A stretch of 64,000 bases of DNA, taken from positions 1 to 64,000 of the forward strand of contig CALCST010000039.1 of assembly GCA_937894065.1 (NCBI GenBank). The letters are read 5' to 3'. Below the pieces are notes generated by a model, which was not told where the DNA came from, did no database searches, and was given only the letters and a program-made list of their open reading frames with translations. A program made the position numbers and the translations under genes. Positions 8,189 through 17,502 of the stretch are shown here, piece after piece. How positions within the stretch are numbered: position 1 is the stretch's first letter; the number at the start of each line of letters is the position of its first letter. This stretch comes from an uncultured Parabacteroides sp. (GTDB lineage Bacteria; Bacteroidota; Bacteroidia; Bacteroidales; Tannerellaceae).

Positions 8189-9646
8189 ATGTTGAAGCAT
8201 ACTAAAATTGTTGCGACGATTTCTGACATGCGTTGCGAAGTAGAATTTGTTGACGCATTGTATAAAGCAGGTATGAATGTGGCTCGTTTGAACACAGCCC
8301 ATATGGATGCAGAAGGTTTGAGCCGTGTTGTAAATAATATCCGTACAGTGTCTAACCGAATTGGTATTCTGATGGATACAAAAGGTCCTGAAGTTCGTAC
8401 AACTGTTACTGTAAACAAGGAACCTATTGCTTTCAAGATTGGTGATATTGTAAAAATTTCAGGAAATCCTGAAATGGAAACTTCTCACGAGCATATCTAT
8501 GTTTCATATTCAAATTTCGTTCAGGATTTGAGTGTAAATAGTGATATCTTGATTGATGATGGTGATTTGGAATTGCGTGTTATCGAAAAACATGCTGATT
8601 ATCTTGTATGCGAAGCTCAGAATGAAGCTACTCTTGGAAGCCGCAAGAGTGTAAACGTTCCGGGTGTTAGAATTAATCTTCCTTCATTGACAGAAAAAGA
8701 CCGCAGAAATATCTTGTGGGCTATTGACAATGATTTGGACTTCATCGCACATTCATTCGTTCGTAACAAACAGGATGTTTTGGATATCCAGCGTATTCTT
8801 GATGAACATAACAGCCCAATAAAGATTATTGCTAAGATTGAGAACCAGGAAGGTGTTGACAATATCGACGAAATCCTTGAAGCTGCTTATGGTATTATGA
8901 TTGCTCGTGGTGACTTGGGTATCGAAGTTCCTGCAGAAAAGATTCCTGGTATCCAGCGTGTGTTGATACGTAAGTGCGTTGAGGTTAAGAAACCGGTTAT
9001 TGTTGCTACTCAAATGTTGCACTCAATGATTAACAATCCTCGTCCAACTCGTGCTGAAGTAACAGATATCGCAAATGCTATTTATTATCGTACAGATGCT
9101 TTGATGTTGAGTGGTGAAACAGCTTACGGTAAGTATCCTGTTGAAGCAGTTCAGACAATGGCTAAAGTTGCTCGAGAAGCTGAAAAGACTAAATTGGCTG
9201 CTAACGATATCCGTGTTCCAATTGAAGGCAACGACTTGGATGTAACTTCTTATTTGGCAAAACAGGCTGTTAAGTCTTCTTCTAAACTTCACGTTAAGGC
9301 TATTATCACTGACAGCTACACTGGACGTACAGCTCGTTATTTGGCTGCATTCCGTGGTACTTCAACAGTATTTGCTATTTGCTACAACGAACGTGTAATG
9401 CGTATGTTGTCTTTGTCTTACGGTGTTTGGGCTGTTCACCAGCCATGGAATGATAGTCGCCGTGGATATTTCTATGATGCATTGAATCAGCTTATCAATA
9501 GCGGTCGTATTACTCGTGATGATATGGTTGCTTATTTGAGCGGTAGCTATGGTGAAGGTGGTGGAACAACATTCCTTGAAATTAACAATGTTGGCAAGGT
9601 GTTGAATGCTGGAAACCAGTATCAGTTGCCAACTTTTAAAGACTAA
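8189..9646 (+). CDS. pyk: Pyruvate kinase
   Basis: A 485-residue enzyme converting phosphoenolpyruvate and ADP to pyruvate and ATP, last step of glycolysis. I start it at ATG 8189 (MLKHTKIVATISD), which matches the usual N-terminus; the open frame back to a GTG at 8135 adds 18 unlikely residues. Visible features: MDTKGPEVRT near 62 (K+/phosphate site), a B-domain about 70-165, the active-site signature IIAKIENQEG near 222, MIARGDLGIEVP near 247, the ATQMLHSM region, and LSGETAYGKYPVEAV near 325. The C-terminal allosteric domain is present. An octamer block precedes it and a long hairpin follows. Confidence 0.95.
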   Translation: MLKHTKIVATISDMRCEVEFVDALYKAGMNVARLNTAHMDAEGLSRVVNNIRTVSNRIGILMDTKGPEVRTTVTVNKEPIAFKIGDIVKISGNPEMETSHEHIYVSYSNFVQDLSVNSDILIDDGDLELRVIEKHADYLVCEAQNEATLGSRKSVNVPGVRINLPSLTEKDRRNILWAIDNDLDFIAHSFVRNKQDVLDIQRILDEHNSPIKIIAKIENQEGVDNIDEILEAAYGIMIARGDLGIEVPAEKIPGIQRVLIRKCVEVKKPVIVATQMLHSMINNPRPTRAEVTDIANAIYYRTDALMLSGETAYGKYPVEAVQTMAKVAREAEKTKLAANDIRVPIEGNDLDVTSYLAKQAVKSSSKLHVKAIITDSYTGRTARYLAAFRGTSTVFAICYNERVMRMLSLSYGVWAVHQPWNDSRRGYFYDALNQLINSGRITRDDMVAYLSGSYGEGGGTTFLEINNVGKVLNAGNQYQLPTFKD

Positions 9647-9654
9647 ATATATTT

Positions 9655-9765
9655 AGCAAGTTGATAAGATGACAAGTTAACAAGATTTTTAGATAATAAT
9701 TCATGATATTACATGTGTTCTGACCTTGTTAACTTGTATATGTAGCCTTGTCAACTTGTCCCCTT
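9655..9765. repeat. Octamer palindromic block after pyk
   Basis: Left arm with AAGTTGATAAG and CAAGTTAACAAG near 9658-9684; right arm CCTTGTTAACTTGTATATG and AGCCTTGTCAACTTG near 9723-9760. Same polarity as the other blocks. Confidence 0.7.
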
Positions 9766-9772
9766 ATATAAG

Positions 9773-9817
9773 CACAGAGGCATAGAGATTCTACCAATAT
9801 ATCTCTATGTCTCTGTG
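9773..9817. terminator. 17-bp hairpin with CACAGAG / CTCTGTG arms after pyk
   Basis: Arms 9773-9789 and 9801-9817 pair throughout with one G-T pair; loop 11. The tail (TTTGAATTTT) is only moderately T-rich. The arm core TGTCTCTGTG recurs in another hairpin at 50744-50796, so it may be a dispersed repeat as well as a terminator. Confidence 0.55.
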
Positions 9818-9848
9818 TTTGAATTTTATCATTTGATAATACTTACCT

Positions 9849-10526
9849 ATGGGAAGAGACAGTTATCTTACACATTTGCCGGATAGGGTAGAAGAAGTGT
9901 CAATTGACGATTATATTCTTTCTCACTCTGATGAAGAAGGAGAATTGCTTTCAGCTTTGACTCGCGATGCCAACGTGAACCTGCTTCGTCCTCGTATGTT
10001 GTCCGGACATTTGCAAGGCAGAATATTGAAGATGTTTTGTCGTATGCTTCGTCCGAAGCGCGTGCTTGAGATAGGAACATACACAGGTTATGCAACTCTC
10101 TGCATTGCCGAAGGTTTGGAAGAAGGAGCTTTGGTGCATACTTTGGAAATTAACGACGAGATGGAAGATTTCATTATGAAATATGTTGACCGTTCTCCTT
10201 ATAAAGACAAAATCCGACTTCATATCGGTGATGCTGTTGAAATAATTCCTTCATTGGGCGAGACATTTGATATGGTGTTTATTGATGCTGACAAGCGTTT
10301 GTATTCACAGTATTATGATTTGATATTTCCTATGGTTCGTCCCGGAGGTCTGATTCTGGCAGATAATACACTTTGGGATGGAAAAGTTGTGGAAGAGAAA
10401 ATCTCTCCGTCTGACAAGCAGACAATAGGAATATTGGAATTCAATGATAAAATAAAGAACGACGAGCGAGTAGAGAAAGTAATTCTTCCGCTTCGTGATG
10501 GTTTGACAATGATTTGGAAAAAATAA
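9849..10526 (+). CDS. SAM-dependent O-methyltransferase (COMT-like family 3)
   Basis: A 225-residue methyltransferase of the class that includes catechol- and caffeoyl-CoA-type O-methyltransferases. The SAM-binding motif I is RVLEIGTYTGYATL (about 75-88), followed by an acidic LEINDE stretch (motif II) and the metal/substrate segment MVFIDADKRLYSQYYD (about 140-155) and ADNTLWDGKV. The physiological substrate is unknown. It is followed after 6 bases by rbfA and then a permease gene, so the three are probably one operon. This set beside pyk is, to my knowledge, common in Bacteroidales. Confidence 0.85.
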   Translation: MGRDSYLTHLPDRVEEVSIDDYILSHSDEEGELLSALTRDANVNLLRPRMLSGHLQGRILKMFCRMLRPKRVLEIGTYTGYATLCIAEGLEEGALVHTLEINDEMEDFIMKYVDRSPYKDKIRLHIGDAVEIIPSLGETFDMVFIDADKRLYSQYYDLIFPMVRPGGLILADNTLWDGKVVEEKISPSDKQTIGILEFNDKIKNDERVEKVILPLRDGLTMIWKK

Positions 10527-10532
10527 ATATTT

Positions 10533-10868
10533 ATGGAAAGTACAAGATTAAATAAAATCGGACGTTTGTTGCAGAAAGAATTAAGCGACATCTTCCTAAA
10601 GCAGACAAAGGCTATGCCTGGTGTTCTGGTTTCTGTCAGTGTTGTTCGTGTAAGCCCGGACTTAAGTGTTGCCCGCGCTTATTTGAGCATTTTCCCTTCT
10701 GAAAAGGCTGAAGAGTTGTTATCTGCTATACGTGCAAACACAAAAGCAATCCGTTATGACCTTGGTCAGCGTGTTCATTTGCAGTTGCGTAAGATTCCTG
10801 AATTGACATTCTTTATTGATGATTCTTTGGATTATATTGAGAATATCGATAAACTGTTGAAAAAATAA
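10533..10868 (+). CDS. rbfA: Ribosome-binding factor A
   Basis: A 111-residue KH-type RNA-binding protein needed for late maturation of the 30S subunit (5' end processing of 16S rRNA). The N-terminus STRLNKIGRLLQKELSDIF and the middle VVRVSPDLSVARAYLSIF are typical; the length is normal. It starts 6 bases after the O-methyltransferase stop and is followed 21 bases later by a TTG-started permease gene. Confidence 0.93.
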   Translation: MESTRLNKIGRLLQKELSDIFLKQTKAMPGVLVSVSVVRVSPDLSVARAYLSIFPSEKAEELLSAIRANTKAIRYDLGQRVHLQLRKIPELTFFIDDSLDYIENIDKLLKK

Positions 10869-10889
10869 TCATTTGAAAATATCAGTCCT

Positions 10890-12116
10890 TTGAACTTCTC
10901 ATTCTATATAGCTCGCAGATATTTGTTTTCCAAGAAATCTCATAACGCAATCAACGTGATTTCTATGGTTTCTGTTTGTGGCGTAGTTGTTGCAACTATT
11001 GCTCTCGTGTGTGCTCTTTCTGTCTATAACGGATTCAACGACCTTGTTTCCGGTTTGTTCAGCAATTTCGATCCGGAATTGAAAATCACACCACACTATG
11101 GAAAAGTGTTCGATCCTTCAGACGAGAGAATAAAACAAGTACGCCATCTTAGCAATGTAGCTTTTGCCGGAGAAGTTCTTCAGGATAATGCATTGGTGAA
11201 ATATCGCGAACGCCAGGTTGTAGGTGTTGTAGTAAAAGGCGTTGACGAAAGTTTTCATCATTTGACCAATATTGACAGCGTACTGATTGATGGAACGTTC
11301 ACCTTATCAGAGGATGTTGTTAATTATGCGACTATGGGAATTGGCCTTGCTTCCTCACTTGGCATAAATGCCGGCTTTGTTTCTCCTCTTGAGATATATG
11401 CTCCTAAAAGAGAAGAGAAAGTAAATATGTCGAATCCGGCATCATCTTTCCGCGTTGAATATGCTTATATTGCCGGAGTCTATCGGATTAACGAACAGGC
11501 ATATGATGAGAACTATATGATTGTTCCCATCGACCTTGTCCGTTCTCTTTTCAACTACGAAAAAGAAATCAGCGCCCTGGAACTTAAACTTAAGGATTCG
11601 GAATTACTTCCCCAAACGGAAAAAGAAATAGAAGAAATCCTTGGCGATGATTTTGTTGTTGAGAACCGTTTCGAGCAGCAGGAAGCTTCATTCCGTATGA
11701 TGCAGATTGAGAAATGGGTTACATTCCTTATTCTCTGTTTCATTCTTGCCATTGCCCTGTTTAACATCATTGGTTCTCTTTCAATGCTTATGATTGAGAA
11801 GAAGAATGATGTTTGCACTCTTCGTAATATGGGAGCTTCCGATACTCAGATTCGTAACATCTTCCTTCTCGAAGGATGGATGATTTCCGCCTTCGGAGCG
11901 TTTATTGGCATAGTTATAGGTGTTGTTCTTTGCCTTGCCCAGCAATATTTCGGAATAATAAAGCTTGGCGATGCATCCGGTGCATTCATCATTGATTCAT
12001 ATCCGGTGCATCTTATGCTGGGCGATGTTCTTGCCGTTCTTGTCACAGTCCTAGTGATAGGTTTTCTGGCAGCCTGGTATCCTGTGAAATACCTAGGCCG
12101 CCGACTTACAGCTTAA
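10890..12116 (+). CDS. LolC/LolE-type ABC permease (FtsX family)
   Basis: A 408-residue inner-membrane permease. An N-terminal helix (about 22-47) begins the protein, a periplasmic domain follows (about 48-265), then three helices near 275, 325 and 375, typical of lipoprotein-releasing (LolCE) proteins that pull lipoproteins out of the inner membrane with LolD. The start appears to be TTG at 10890: MNFSFYIARRYLFSKKSHNAIN is the normal N-terminus and no in-frame ATG precedes it. The cognate ATPase is not adjacent. Its last 11 bases overlap the end of the convergent tolC-like gene, so there is no room for a terminator. Confidence 0.85.
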   Translation: MNFSFYIARRYLFSKKSHNAINVISMVSVCGVVVATIALVCALSVYNGFNDLVSGLFSNFDPELKITPHYGKVFDPSDERIKQVRHLSNVAFAGEVLQDNALVKYRERQVVGVVVKGVDESFHHLTNIDSVLIDGTFTLSEDVVNYATMGIGLASSLGINAGFVSPLEIYAPKREEKVNMSNPASSFRVEYAYIAGVYRINEQAYDENYMIVPIDLVRSLFNYEKEISALELKLKDSELLPQTEKEIEEILGDDFVVENRFEQQEASFRMMQIEKWVTFLILCFILAIALFNIIGSLSMLMIEKKNDVCTLRNMGASDTQIRNIFLLEGWMISAFGAFIGIVIGVVLCLAQQYFGIIKLGDASGAFIIDSYPVHLMLGDVLAVLVTVLVIGFLAAWYPVKYLGRRLTA

Positions 12117-13452
12117 GCTCTTTTCCTCCGTAGAAGTCCAGAATTTTTGCCCTGAATATAAAGTCATATTTAGCCTGCGCTTCTTCAGCCAGACTCTGGG
12201 CATATTTTGTCTTTGCTTCATTAAATTCAAATACAGTGCTTTTCCCTGCGCTATATCTGTTTTCTGCATATTCAAATGCTGTTTTGCTGGCTTCAACTGA
12301 TTTGCCTGAAGATTCATATTTTGCCTGGGCAGCAGTTGCGTTATAATATGCCTGCTGTATTTCCTTATACAAAGTCTTCTTGGTGTTCTCAATAGCCAGT
12401 TCCTGATTCTTTATGGCAATTCGAGAGCTTCTTACACCATTACGCACCTGAAATCTGTTGAACAAAGGAATTGTCAGTGAGAAACCGATTGTTCTTCGTC
12501 CGTTCTGATTCAGCTGGTCGCCAAAAGGAATAGAAATATTGTCACCCGTGTAATAATGATAATATCCGTTGGTATAGCTTGCCCCTAATGAAAGCTGCGG
12601 ATAATAATAACTCTTTGCCACATTCAACATTTTCTTCTGACTTTCCAGCAAATATTCCTGCTCTTTAATCTGTGGTTTGAATGTAACGGCATGTTCATAA
12701 ATATTATCCGGTGGGACAATACTGCTCATATATGTTTCTATAGCGTCACTGGTTTGAGGAATAACAATATCGAAATTCTTCTCACTTCTTTCCAGTTCAA
12801 GACTTTGGGCAAGATTCAGCAACGCAAGGCTCACATTATTGTCTGCTTCCGTAAGCGAAACTTCGTCTTTTGCCAACTGTGCTTTCATATCATATAATTG
12901 AGATACGGGAACTTTACCGTTCTTAACCAAAGCCTCAGTCTTTTCCACCTGTTCACGGCTCAGATTTACCTGCAGTTCGGCAATATTCTTAATTTCCTTG
13001 TTATATAACACCTGAAGATAATAAGAAGCAATGTTGATAGCTAAATCCTCACGTGCCTTATTCAGACTTTCCATTGCTGCTTTTAGATTAAGTTTCTTCG
13101 CTGCGATATCATTCGGAGTTTTCAATCCGTCAAAAATAGGCATACTCAGGTTTATTGAAGCTGTAGTATTTGCCGAGTTCTGGTCCACAATGACACCCGT
13201 TTTCGAAGGCGAACGTCCGAAGTCGAAGTTCTGATACAAACTTGCATTGACTGACGGCAACCAGCTATGCTTGCTTGTATGCAGTTCTACTTTCTTGTTT
13301 TCCTTGTCCTGTTCGATTTGTTTCAGAGAAATATTATTCTCGATAGCATATCGTATACACTCTTCTAGAGTCCAGCTTCCGGCTTTCTCCTGTGCCGTCG
13401 CATATTGTGTTCCTATTATGGCTGCTATGCTCAGTAAAAATGATTTATACAT
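12106..13452 (-). CDS. TolC-family outer-membrane efflux protein
   Basis: A 448-residue outer-membrane channel component. A signal peptide (cut near YATAQ) is followed by two OEP repeats of long amphipathic helices (about 28-210 and 235-440), the pattern of TolC/OprM proteins. It is the last gene of a minus-strand operon with an ATPase, two permeases and a periplasmic adaptor, so it is likely the exit duct of that export system. The 3' end overlaps the convergent permease gene by 11 bases. Confidence 0.9.
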   Translation of the reverse strand: MYKSFLLSIAAIIGTQYATAQEKAGSWTLEECIRYAIENNISLKQIEQDKENKKVELHTSKHSWLPSVNASLYQNFDFGRSPSKTGVIVDQNSANTTASINLSMPIFDGLKTPNDIAAKKLNLKAAMESLNKAREDLAINIASYYLQVLYNKEIKNIAELQVNLSREQVEKTEALVKNGKVPVSQLYDMKAQLAKDEVSLTEADNNVSLALLNLAQSLELERSEKNFDIVIPQTSDAIETYMSSIVPPDNIYEHAVTFKPQIKEQEYLLESQKKMLNVAKSYYYPQLSLGASYTNGYYHYYTGDNISIPFGDQLNQNGRRTIGFSLTIPLFNRFQVRNGVRSSRIAIKNQELAIENTKKTLYKEIQQAYYNATAAQAKYESSGKSVEASKTAFEYAENRYSAGKSTVFEFNEAKTKYAQSLAEEAQAKYDFIFRAKILDFYGGKELKL

Positions 13453-13480
13453 CTGGTTTGAGTTTTTAGTTTATGAGTTG

Positions 13481-14596
13481 TTACTTCTTCTCAACCTCAG
13501 CACCTCTGACCTTGTCGCTTTCGCTCAGTCCGCTCTTCACTTCAATCTTTATTCCGTCAGAAAGTCCTGTTGTAATACTTCTCTTTTCAAACACTTGTTC
13601 CGGAACTTCCTGAGTAAGAACATATACAAATGAAGAATCGCCTTTGAATTCGACAGTGCTTTCAGGCACAGTCATAACATCGTTTACTTCTTTCAGAACG
13701 ATTTCTGCATTTGCGCTATATCCAGCTCTGATGAAAGCATCTTCCGGAATCTTTATTGCAGCCTTTATTTCAAACTGTATTGCTCCGTTTTTCTCAACAC
13801 CTTTTGGTGAAACATATTCCAGACTTGCATCGAACTTGCGGCTTTCCATAGCACCGATTGTAAGAACTATCGGCATATTTTCCTTGATTCTGCCTATGTC
13901 TGTTTCATCTACGTTTCCTTTGAATATCATATCATTCATATCGGCAACGGTTGCAATAGTTGTTCCGTCGTTGAAATTGTTTGCCTGGATAACAGAATTA
14001 CCAACTTTCACCGGAATATCCAGAATCATACCTGTAATTGTACTTCTGATTTGAGTTGTACTTTCCACATTTGAATTCTTGGCAATACCATCACGTATAA
14101 TCTCCAACGCACTCTGAGCATTTGCACGTTCTTCAACAGCTTTCAGATAATTAGCCTTACTTGTCTCGAATTCTTCAAGAGCGATAACTCCTTTCTTGAA
14201 CAAATCTTCGTCACGTTTATATACTTCCTCGATTTGTTTCAATGAAATTTCGGCAAGATTCACTCTCGATTCGGCACTGTTCAGCTGAACCATCTCAGGA
14301 ATAACTTTGATAGTGGCAATTATTTCGCCCTGTTTCACCATCTGGCCGGCTTCTTTCTTAAGCTCGGCAATGATACCGGAAATCTGTGGTTTCACCGCAA
14401 CTTCATATCTTGGCTCAACATTACCTGTTGCCACTGTTTTTGTCGCAACATTCCCTTTCTCCGGTGAAATAGTTTCATAAACAGTCTTTACCGGCTGCGC
14501 TTTCTTCCATAAGAAATAGAATGTTCCGATAACTGCACAACCAACTGCGCTGAGCAGTATTATACGCAATACTTTCTTTACTAATCTGTTGGACAT
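13481..14596 (-). CDS. Periplasmic adaptor subunit (MacA/HlyD family)
   Basis: A 371-residue membrane-fusion protein. One N-terminal membrane helix (about 10-30) anchors it to the inner membrane; the first lipoyl half (about 58-90), an alpha-helical hairpin (about 105-175), the second lipoyl half near 190-215, beta-barrel and membrane-proximal domains follow. This is the layout of MacA-like adaptors that join an ABC transporter to TolC. It lies 28 bases upstream of the tolC-like gene and 133 bases downstream of the first permease, that gap being an octamer-repeat block. Confidence 0.9.
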   Translation of the reverse strand: MSNRLVKKVLRIILLSAVGCAVIGTFYFLWKKAQPVKTVYETISPEKGNVATKTVATGNVEPRYEVAVKPQISGIIAELKKEAGQMVKQGEIIATIKVIPEMVQLNSAESRVNLAEISLKQIEEVYKRDEDLFKKGVIALEEFETSKANYLKAVEERANAQSALEIIRDGIAKNSNVESTTQIRSTITGMILDIPVKVGNSVIQANNFNDGTTIATVADMNDMIFKGNVDETDIGRIKENMPIVLTIGAMESRKFDASLEYVSPKGVEKNGAIQFEIKAAIKIPEDAFIRAGYSANAEIVLKEVNDVMTVPESTVEFKGDSSFVYVLTQEVPEQVFEKRSITTGLSDGIKIEVKSGLSESDKVRGAEVEKK

Positions 14597-14725
14597 ATGT
14601 TTTGAGTTTTTGAGTTTTTGAGTTTGTTAGTTGACGAGTTAACAAGTTGACGAGTTAACAAGTTAACAAGGAATTAGTATATTTAACTGCTTGACTCCTT
14701 GACTACTTAACTTCTTAACTCCTCC
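14597..14725. repeat. Octamer palindromic block inside the export operon (adaptor/permease gap)
   Basis: The clearest example of the 8-bp period: successive units AGTTTTTG, AGTTTTTG, AGTTTGTT, AGTTGACG, AGTTAACA, AGTTGACG, AGTTAACA, AGTTAACA (about 14605-14670), then a right arm of TTGACTCC/TTGACTAC/TTAACTTC/TTAACTCC units (about 14690-14725). Confidence 0.8.
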
Positions 14726-14729
14726 TTTC

Positions 14730-15989
14730 TCATTCCTCCCTAATCGCATCAATCGCCTTAATTTGCATCGCCCTCCACGCCGGAATAAGTCCTGCAAGCA
14801 AGCCGCAGAAAAGGAGAATAACAGTTGCTGCAACAGCAACCTGAATGCTCACGCCCGGATTCACCAGCGGACTGTCTTCTCCCGTAGGATTCTGAGCAAT
14901 TAATATTCTATCTAAGAAATCCAGGATAAATACACCGCAACTCAGACCAATCAATCCCGCCATAGCAGTGATAAGCAAACTTTCGCTCATCACCTGAGAG
15001 ATGATATTCCAAGGCTTTGCACCCAATGCACGGCGCACTCCGATTTCCCTTGTTCTTTCCTTTACTGTCACCATCATAATATTGCTGACACCGATAACTC
15101 CGGCAAGCAATGTTCCGATGCCGACAATCCAAATCAGAATATCGATACCGACAAACAAATTCTGGAAAGTCTCAAACTGTTCCGCCACATTCACCACACC
15201 GATAGCCTGCGGGTCAGTCGGCGATATTTCATTCTGCTGTTTTATCACAGTCTTTATTTCTTCAACCAAATCATTCATCTTTACACCGGGCGAAGCCAGT
15301 ACACAAAGGAAATGAATTATATCTCCCTGATTAAGCGTCTGCTGCATAGTGTTGAACGGCAGGAAAACAGTTTCCGAAGCTCGTCCACCGATATTTACTT
15401 TCGAAGCTTTTTGGTCTGTTACACCAATCACCTGATAATAAATACCATTCACACGTATATATTTGCCGCACGAATTTGCACCTTTGAAAAGCACTTCATT
15501 CACCTTGCTTCCGATAAGGCAAACCTTTCTTTTCTCTTTTAAATCTATTTTGTTCAGCAATCTTCCATATGAAAGTTTCTGATTCTCTATCTTGAAATAA
15601 TCGTCGGTCACACCTTTAACGTTGAATGTTCCCGTCATCTGTCCGTAAACGATATTCTTTTCGTTCTGTGAGCCCCATAGGATAGGAGAGATTGCTTCCA
15701 CGCCATGTATTTCCCTTACATTATCTACATCCCTGTTACGCATATTCCAGGTTCGTCCTTTATTGAATCCTTTATATGATTCGGATGTTCTGTCAGAAAA
15801 GAAGAACACGGAATTTGTGGCAAATCCGTCAACCGACTTATACATTGCGTTCTTCATACCGTTGCCCGAACCTAATAATATGACGAGCATCAGAATTCCC
15901 CAGAACACGCCGAAACATGTCAGCAGGCTCCTTGTCTTATTTCGGGTTATTGTAACCCATATTTCTATCCATCTGTCCAGGTCGAACAT
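14730..15989 (-). CDS. ABC permease, MacB_PCD/FtsX type (second permease)
   Basis: A 419-residue inner-membrane protein: N-terminal helix (about 20-42), a periplasmic MacB-type core domain (about 45-270), then three FtsX helices near 290, 345 and 385. Unlike true MacB it has no fused ATPase; that is supplied by the separate gene at 17503-18159. It is a paralogue of the gene just upstream (both open with MFDLD and the motif GxxWGIxMLxxLLxxGNGxKN), so the pair may form a heterodimer. Such systems export peptides, lipids or drugs; the substrate is not evident. Confidence 0.88.
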   Translation of the reverse strand: MFDLDRWIEIWVTITRNKTRSLLTCFGVFWGILMLVILLGSGNGMKNAMYKSVDGFATNSVFFFSDRTSESYKGFNKGRTWNMRNRDVDNVREIHGVEAISPILWGSQNEKNIVYGQMTGTFNVKGVTDDYFKIENQKLSYGRLLNKIDLKEKRKVCLIGSKVNEVLFKGANSCGKYIRVNGIYYQVIGVTDQKASKVNIGGRASETVFLPFNTMQQTLNQGDIIHFLCVLASPGVKMNDLVEEIKTVIKQQNEISPTDPQAIGVVNVAEQFETFQNLFVGIDILIWIVGIGTLLAGVIGVSNIMMVTVKERTREIGVRRALGAKPWNIISQVMSESLLITAMAGLIGLSCGVFILDFLDRILIAQNPTGEDSPLVNPGVSIQVAVAATVILLFCGLLAGLIPAWRAMQIKAIDAIREE

Positions 15990-16095
15990 TTGTTTGAGTT
16001 TTTAAGTTTATAAGTTTGTTAGTTGACGAGTTGACAAGGCTACAGATACAAGGAAGCCTCTTTGTTCGCTTGCCAACTTGTTCCCTCGTCTCTAT
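15990..16095. repeat. Octamer palindromic block between the two permeases
   Basis: Units AGTTTTTA, AGTTTATA, AGTTTGTT, AGTTGACG, AGTTGACA (about 15994-16035), then AGGCTACAGATACAAGG and a short right arm with CCAACTTGTTCCC near 16073. Confidence 0.75.
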
Positions 16096-16099
16096 ATAT

Positions 16100-17383
16100 T
16101 CACTCTGCTCTCATCGCTTCTACTGCTGGAATCTTCACAGCCTTTCGTGCCGGGAAATAACCGGCAAGCACTCCGGCAACAATAATCAGTATAGTTGATG
16201 AAATTGCAATACTTATATTAACTGTCGGGTCACGGAATGTCGAAACATTTCCTCCCACGGTATTACTGCTTTCCACAGCACTTTGCGCTGCCTGTGCCGT
16301 TTCCATACCATAATTTATCATCTCCGTTAGCCCGATTCCCATAATCATGCCGATATATCCGAACACGGCGGTAACCATAATTGATTCCGTGATTATAAGC
16401 ATAAGTATAGATGATGGTTTTGCACCGATAGCCTTTCTGATACCGAACTCCTTCGTGCGTTCTCTCACTGTGATAAGCATAATATTGCTTACGCCCACAA
16501 TTCCAGCCATCAAAGTTCCGATACCGATAATCCATATAAACAGGTTGATTCCCGCCATCATGGTGTTGAACGAACGGAACTCGCTTCCCAGGTTCCATAT
16601 ACCAATGGCATTCTCATCCGTCGGGTCAAACTGATGACGCCTTGCCATCCATCCTCTGAACCTTTCTTCAAAGGCATCATTCTCTGCTTCGGTATTCACT
16701 CCTTTAAGTGTGAAGTTTAGTGAGCCGAATCCGTATCCTTTATTATATAGTTGCTGAGCTACCGAAAAAGGAATATAAGCAGGAGAGTTGTTACTATTGT
16801 TCTCGTCCTCATAAGTTCCAACAACCTGAAACATAAAACTTCCGCATCTCACATATTCGCCCAAAGCATTTTTGCCTCTGAACAGAACTTCAGCCATACG
16901 CGGACTCAGCACAATCACCTTTCTCATCATCTTCACGTCCGCCTCATTTATAAATCTGCCATTATTAGACTTTACATTAATATAATTGATAATGGCATGG
17001 TCCGGCATCACACCTTCAGTCTGCCCGGTGAAATATTCTTTATTATATGTAATAGTATCGGAATGGTTAATCGAAGCCGAGCAATATTCCACTTCCTTGA
17101 AATCCCTCTTCAGATCGTCCAGGTCATTTTGGCGGAAGCTAATCGCACGGTTTGTCGGCATTCCTTGCCATGGCTTTGTCGTATAGCGCGTCCAAACATT
17201 TACATAGTTCATGGAAATGTTGCGGAAATTATATATGATACCGTTTTTAAGTCCGTTTCCAGCTGCCAGCAGAACAATAAGCATGAATATACCCCACGAG
17301 ACGGAAAATCCCGTAAGGAAAGTACGCAGTTTGTTTCGCTTTATGGTACTCCAGATTTCGCGGAAATTGTCTAAGTCGAACAT
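16100..17383 (-). CDS. ABC permease, MacB_PCD/FtsX type (first permease)
   Basis: A 427-residue paralogue of the downstream permease with the same plan: first helix near 20-42, periplasmic MacB core domain (about 45-275), three C-terminal helices near 290, 345 and 400. A serine/threonine-rich insertion near 370-385 (in the last periplasmic loop) is not present in its partner. It follows the ATPase gene after an octamer-repeat gap and shares its promoter. Likely forms, with the second permease and the ATPase, the inner-membrane engine of the tripartite exporter. Confidence 0.88.
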   Translation of the reverse strand: MFDLDNFREIWSTIKRNKLRTFLTGFSVSWGIFMLIVLLAAGNGLKNGIIYNFRNISMNYVNVWTRYTTKPWQGMPTNRAISFRQNDLDDLKRDFKEVEYCSASINHSDTITYNKEYFTGQTEGVMPDHAIINYINVKSNNGRFINEADVKMMRKVIVLSPRMAEVLFRGKNALGEYVRCGSFMFQVVGTYEDENNSNNSPAYIPFSVAQQLYNKGYGFGSLNFTLKGVNTEAENDAFEERFRGWMARRHQFDPTDENAIGIWNLGSEFRSFNTMMAGINLFIWIIGIGTLMAGIVGVSNIMLITVRERTKEFGIRKAIGAKPSSILMLIITESIMVTAVFGYIGMIMGIGLTEMINYGMETAQAAQSAVESSNTVGGNVSTFRDPTVNISIAISSTILIIVAGVLAGYFPARKAVKIPAVEAMRAE

Positions 17384-17502
17384 TGTTTAAGTTTTTAAGT
17401 TTATGAGTTTGTTAGTTGACGAGTTAACAAGGAGACAAGTTGACAAGGCTTCAGAAACAAGAAAAACTCCTTCTCAACTCGTCAACTCGTTCCTTTGTCC
17501 CC
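17384..17502. repeat. Octamer palindromic block between ATPase and first permease
   Basis: Left arm AGTTTTTA, AGTTTATG, AGTTTGTT, AGTTGACG, AGTTAACA (about 17391-17430), core AAGGCTTCAGAAACAAG near 17446, right arm CTCAACTCGTCAACTCG near 17474-17490. Confidence 0.75.

Noticed and set aside
16751..17374. Plus-strand open frame of 207 codons opposite the first MacB-type permease
   Set aside because: It lies fully antisense to a well-supported gene with family motifs, has no signal or domain, and its composition is that of a reverse-strand shadow.
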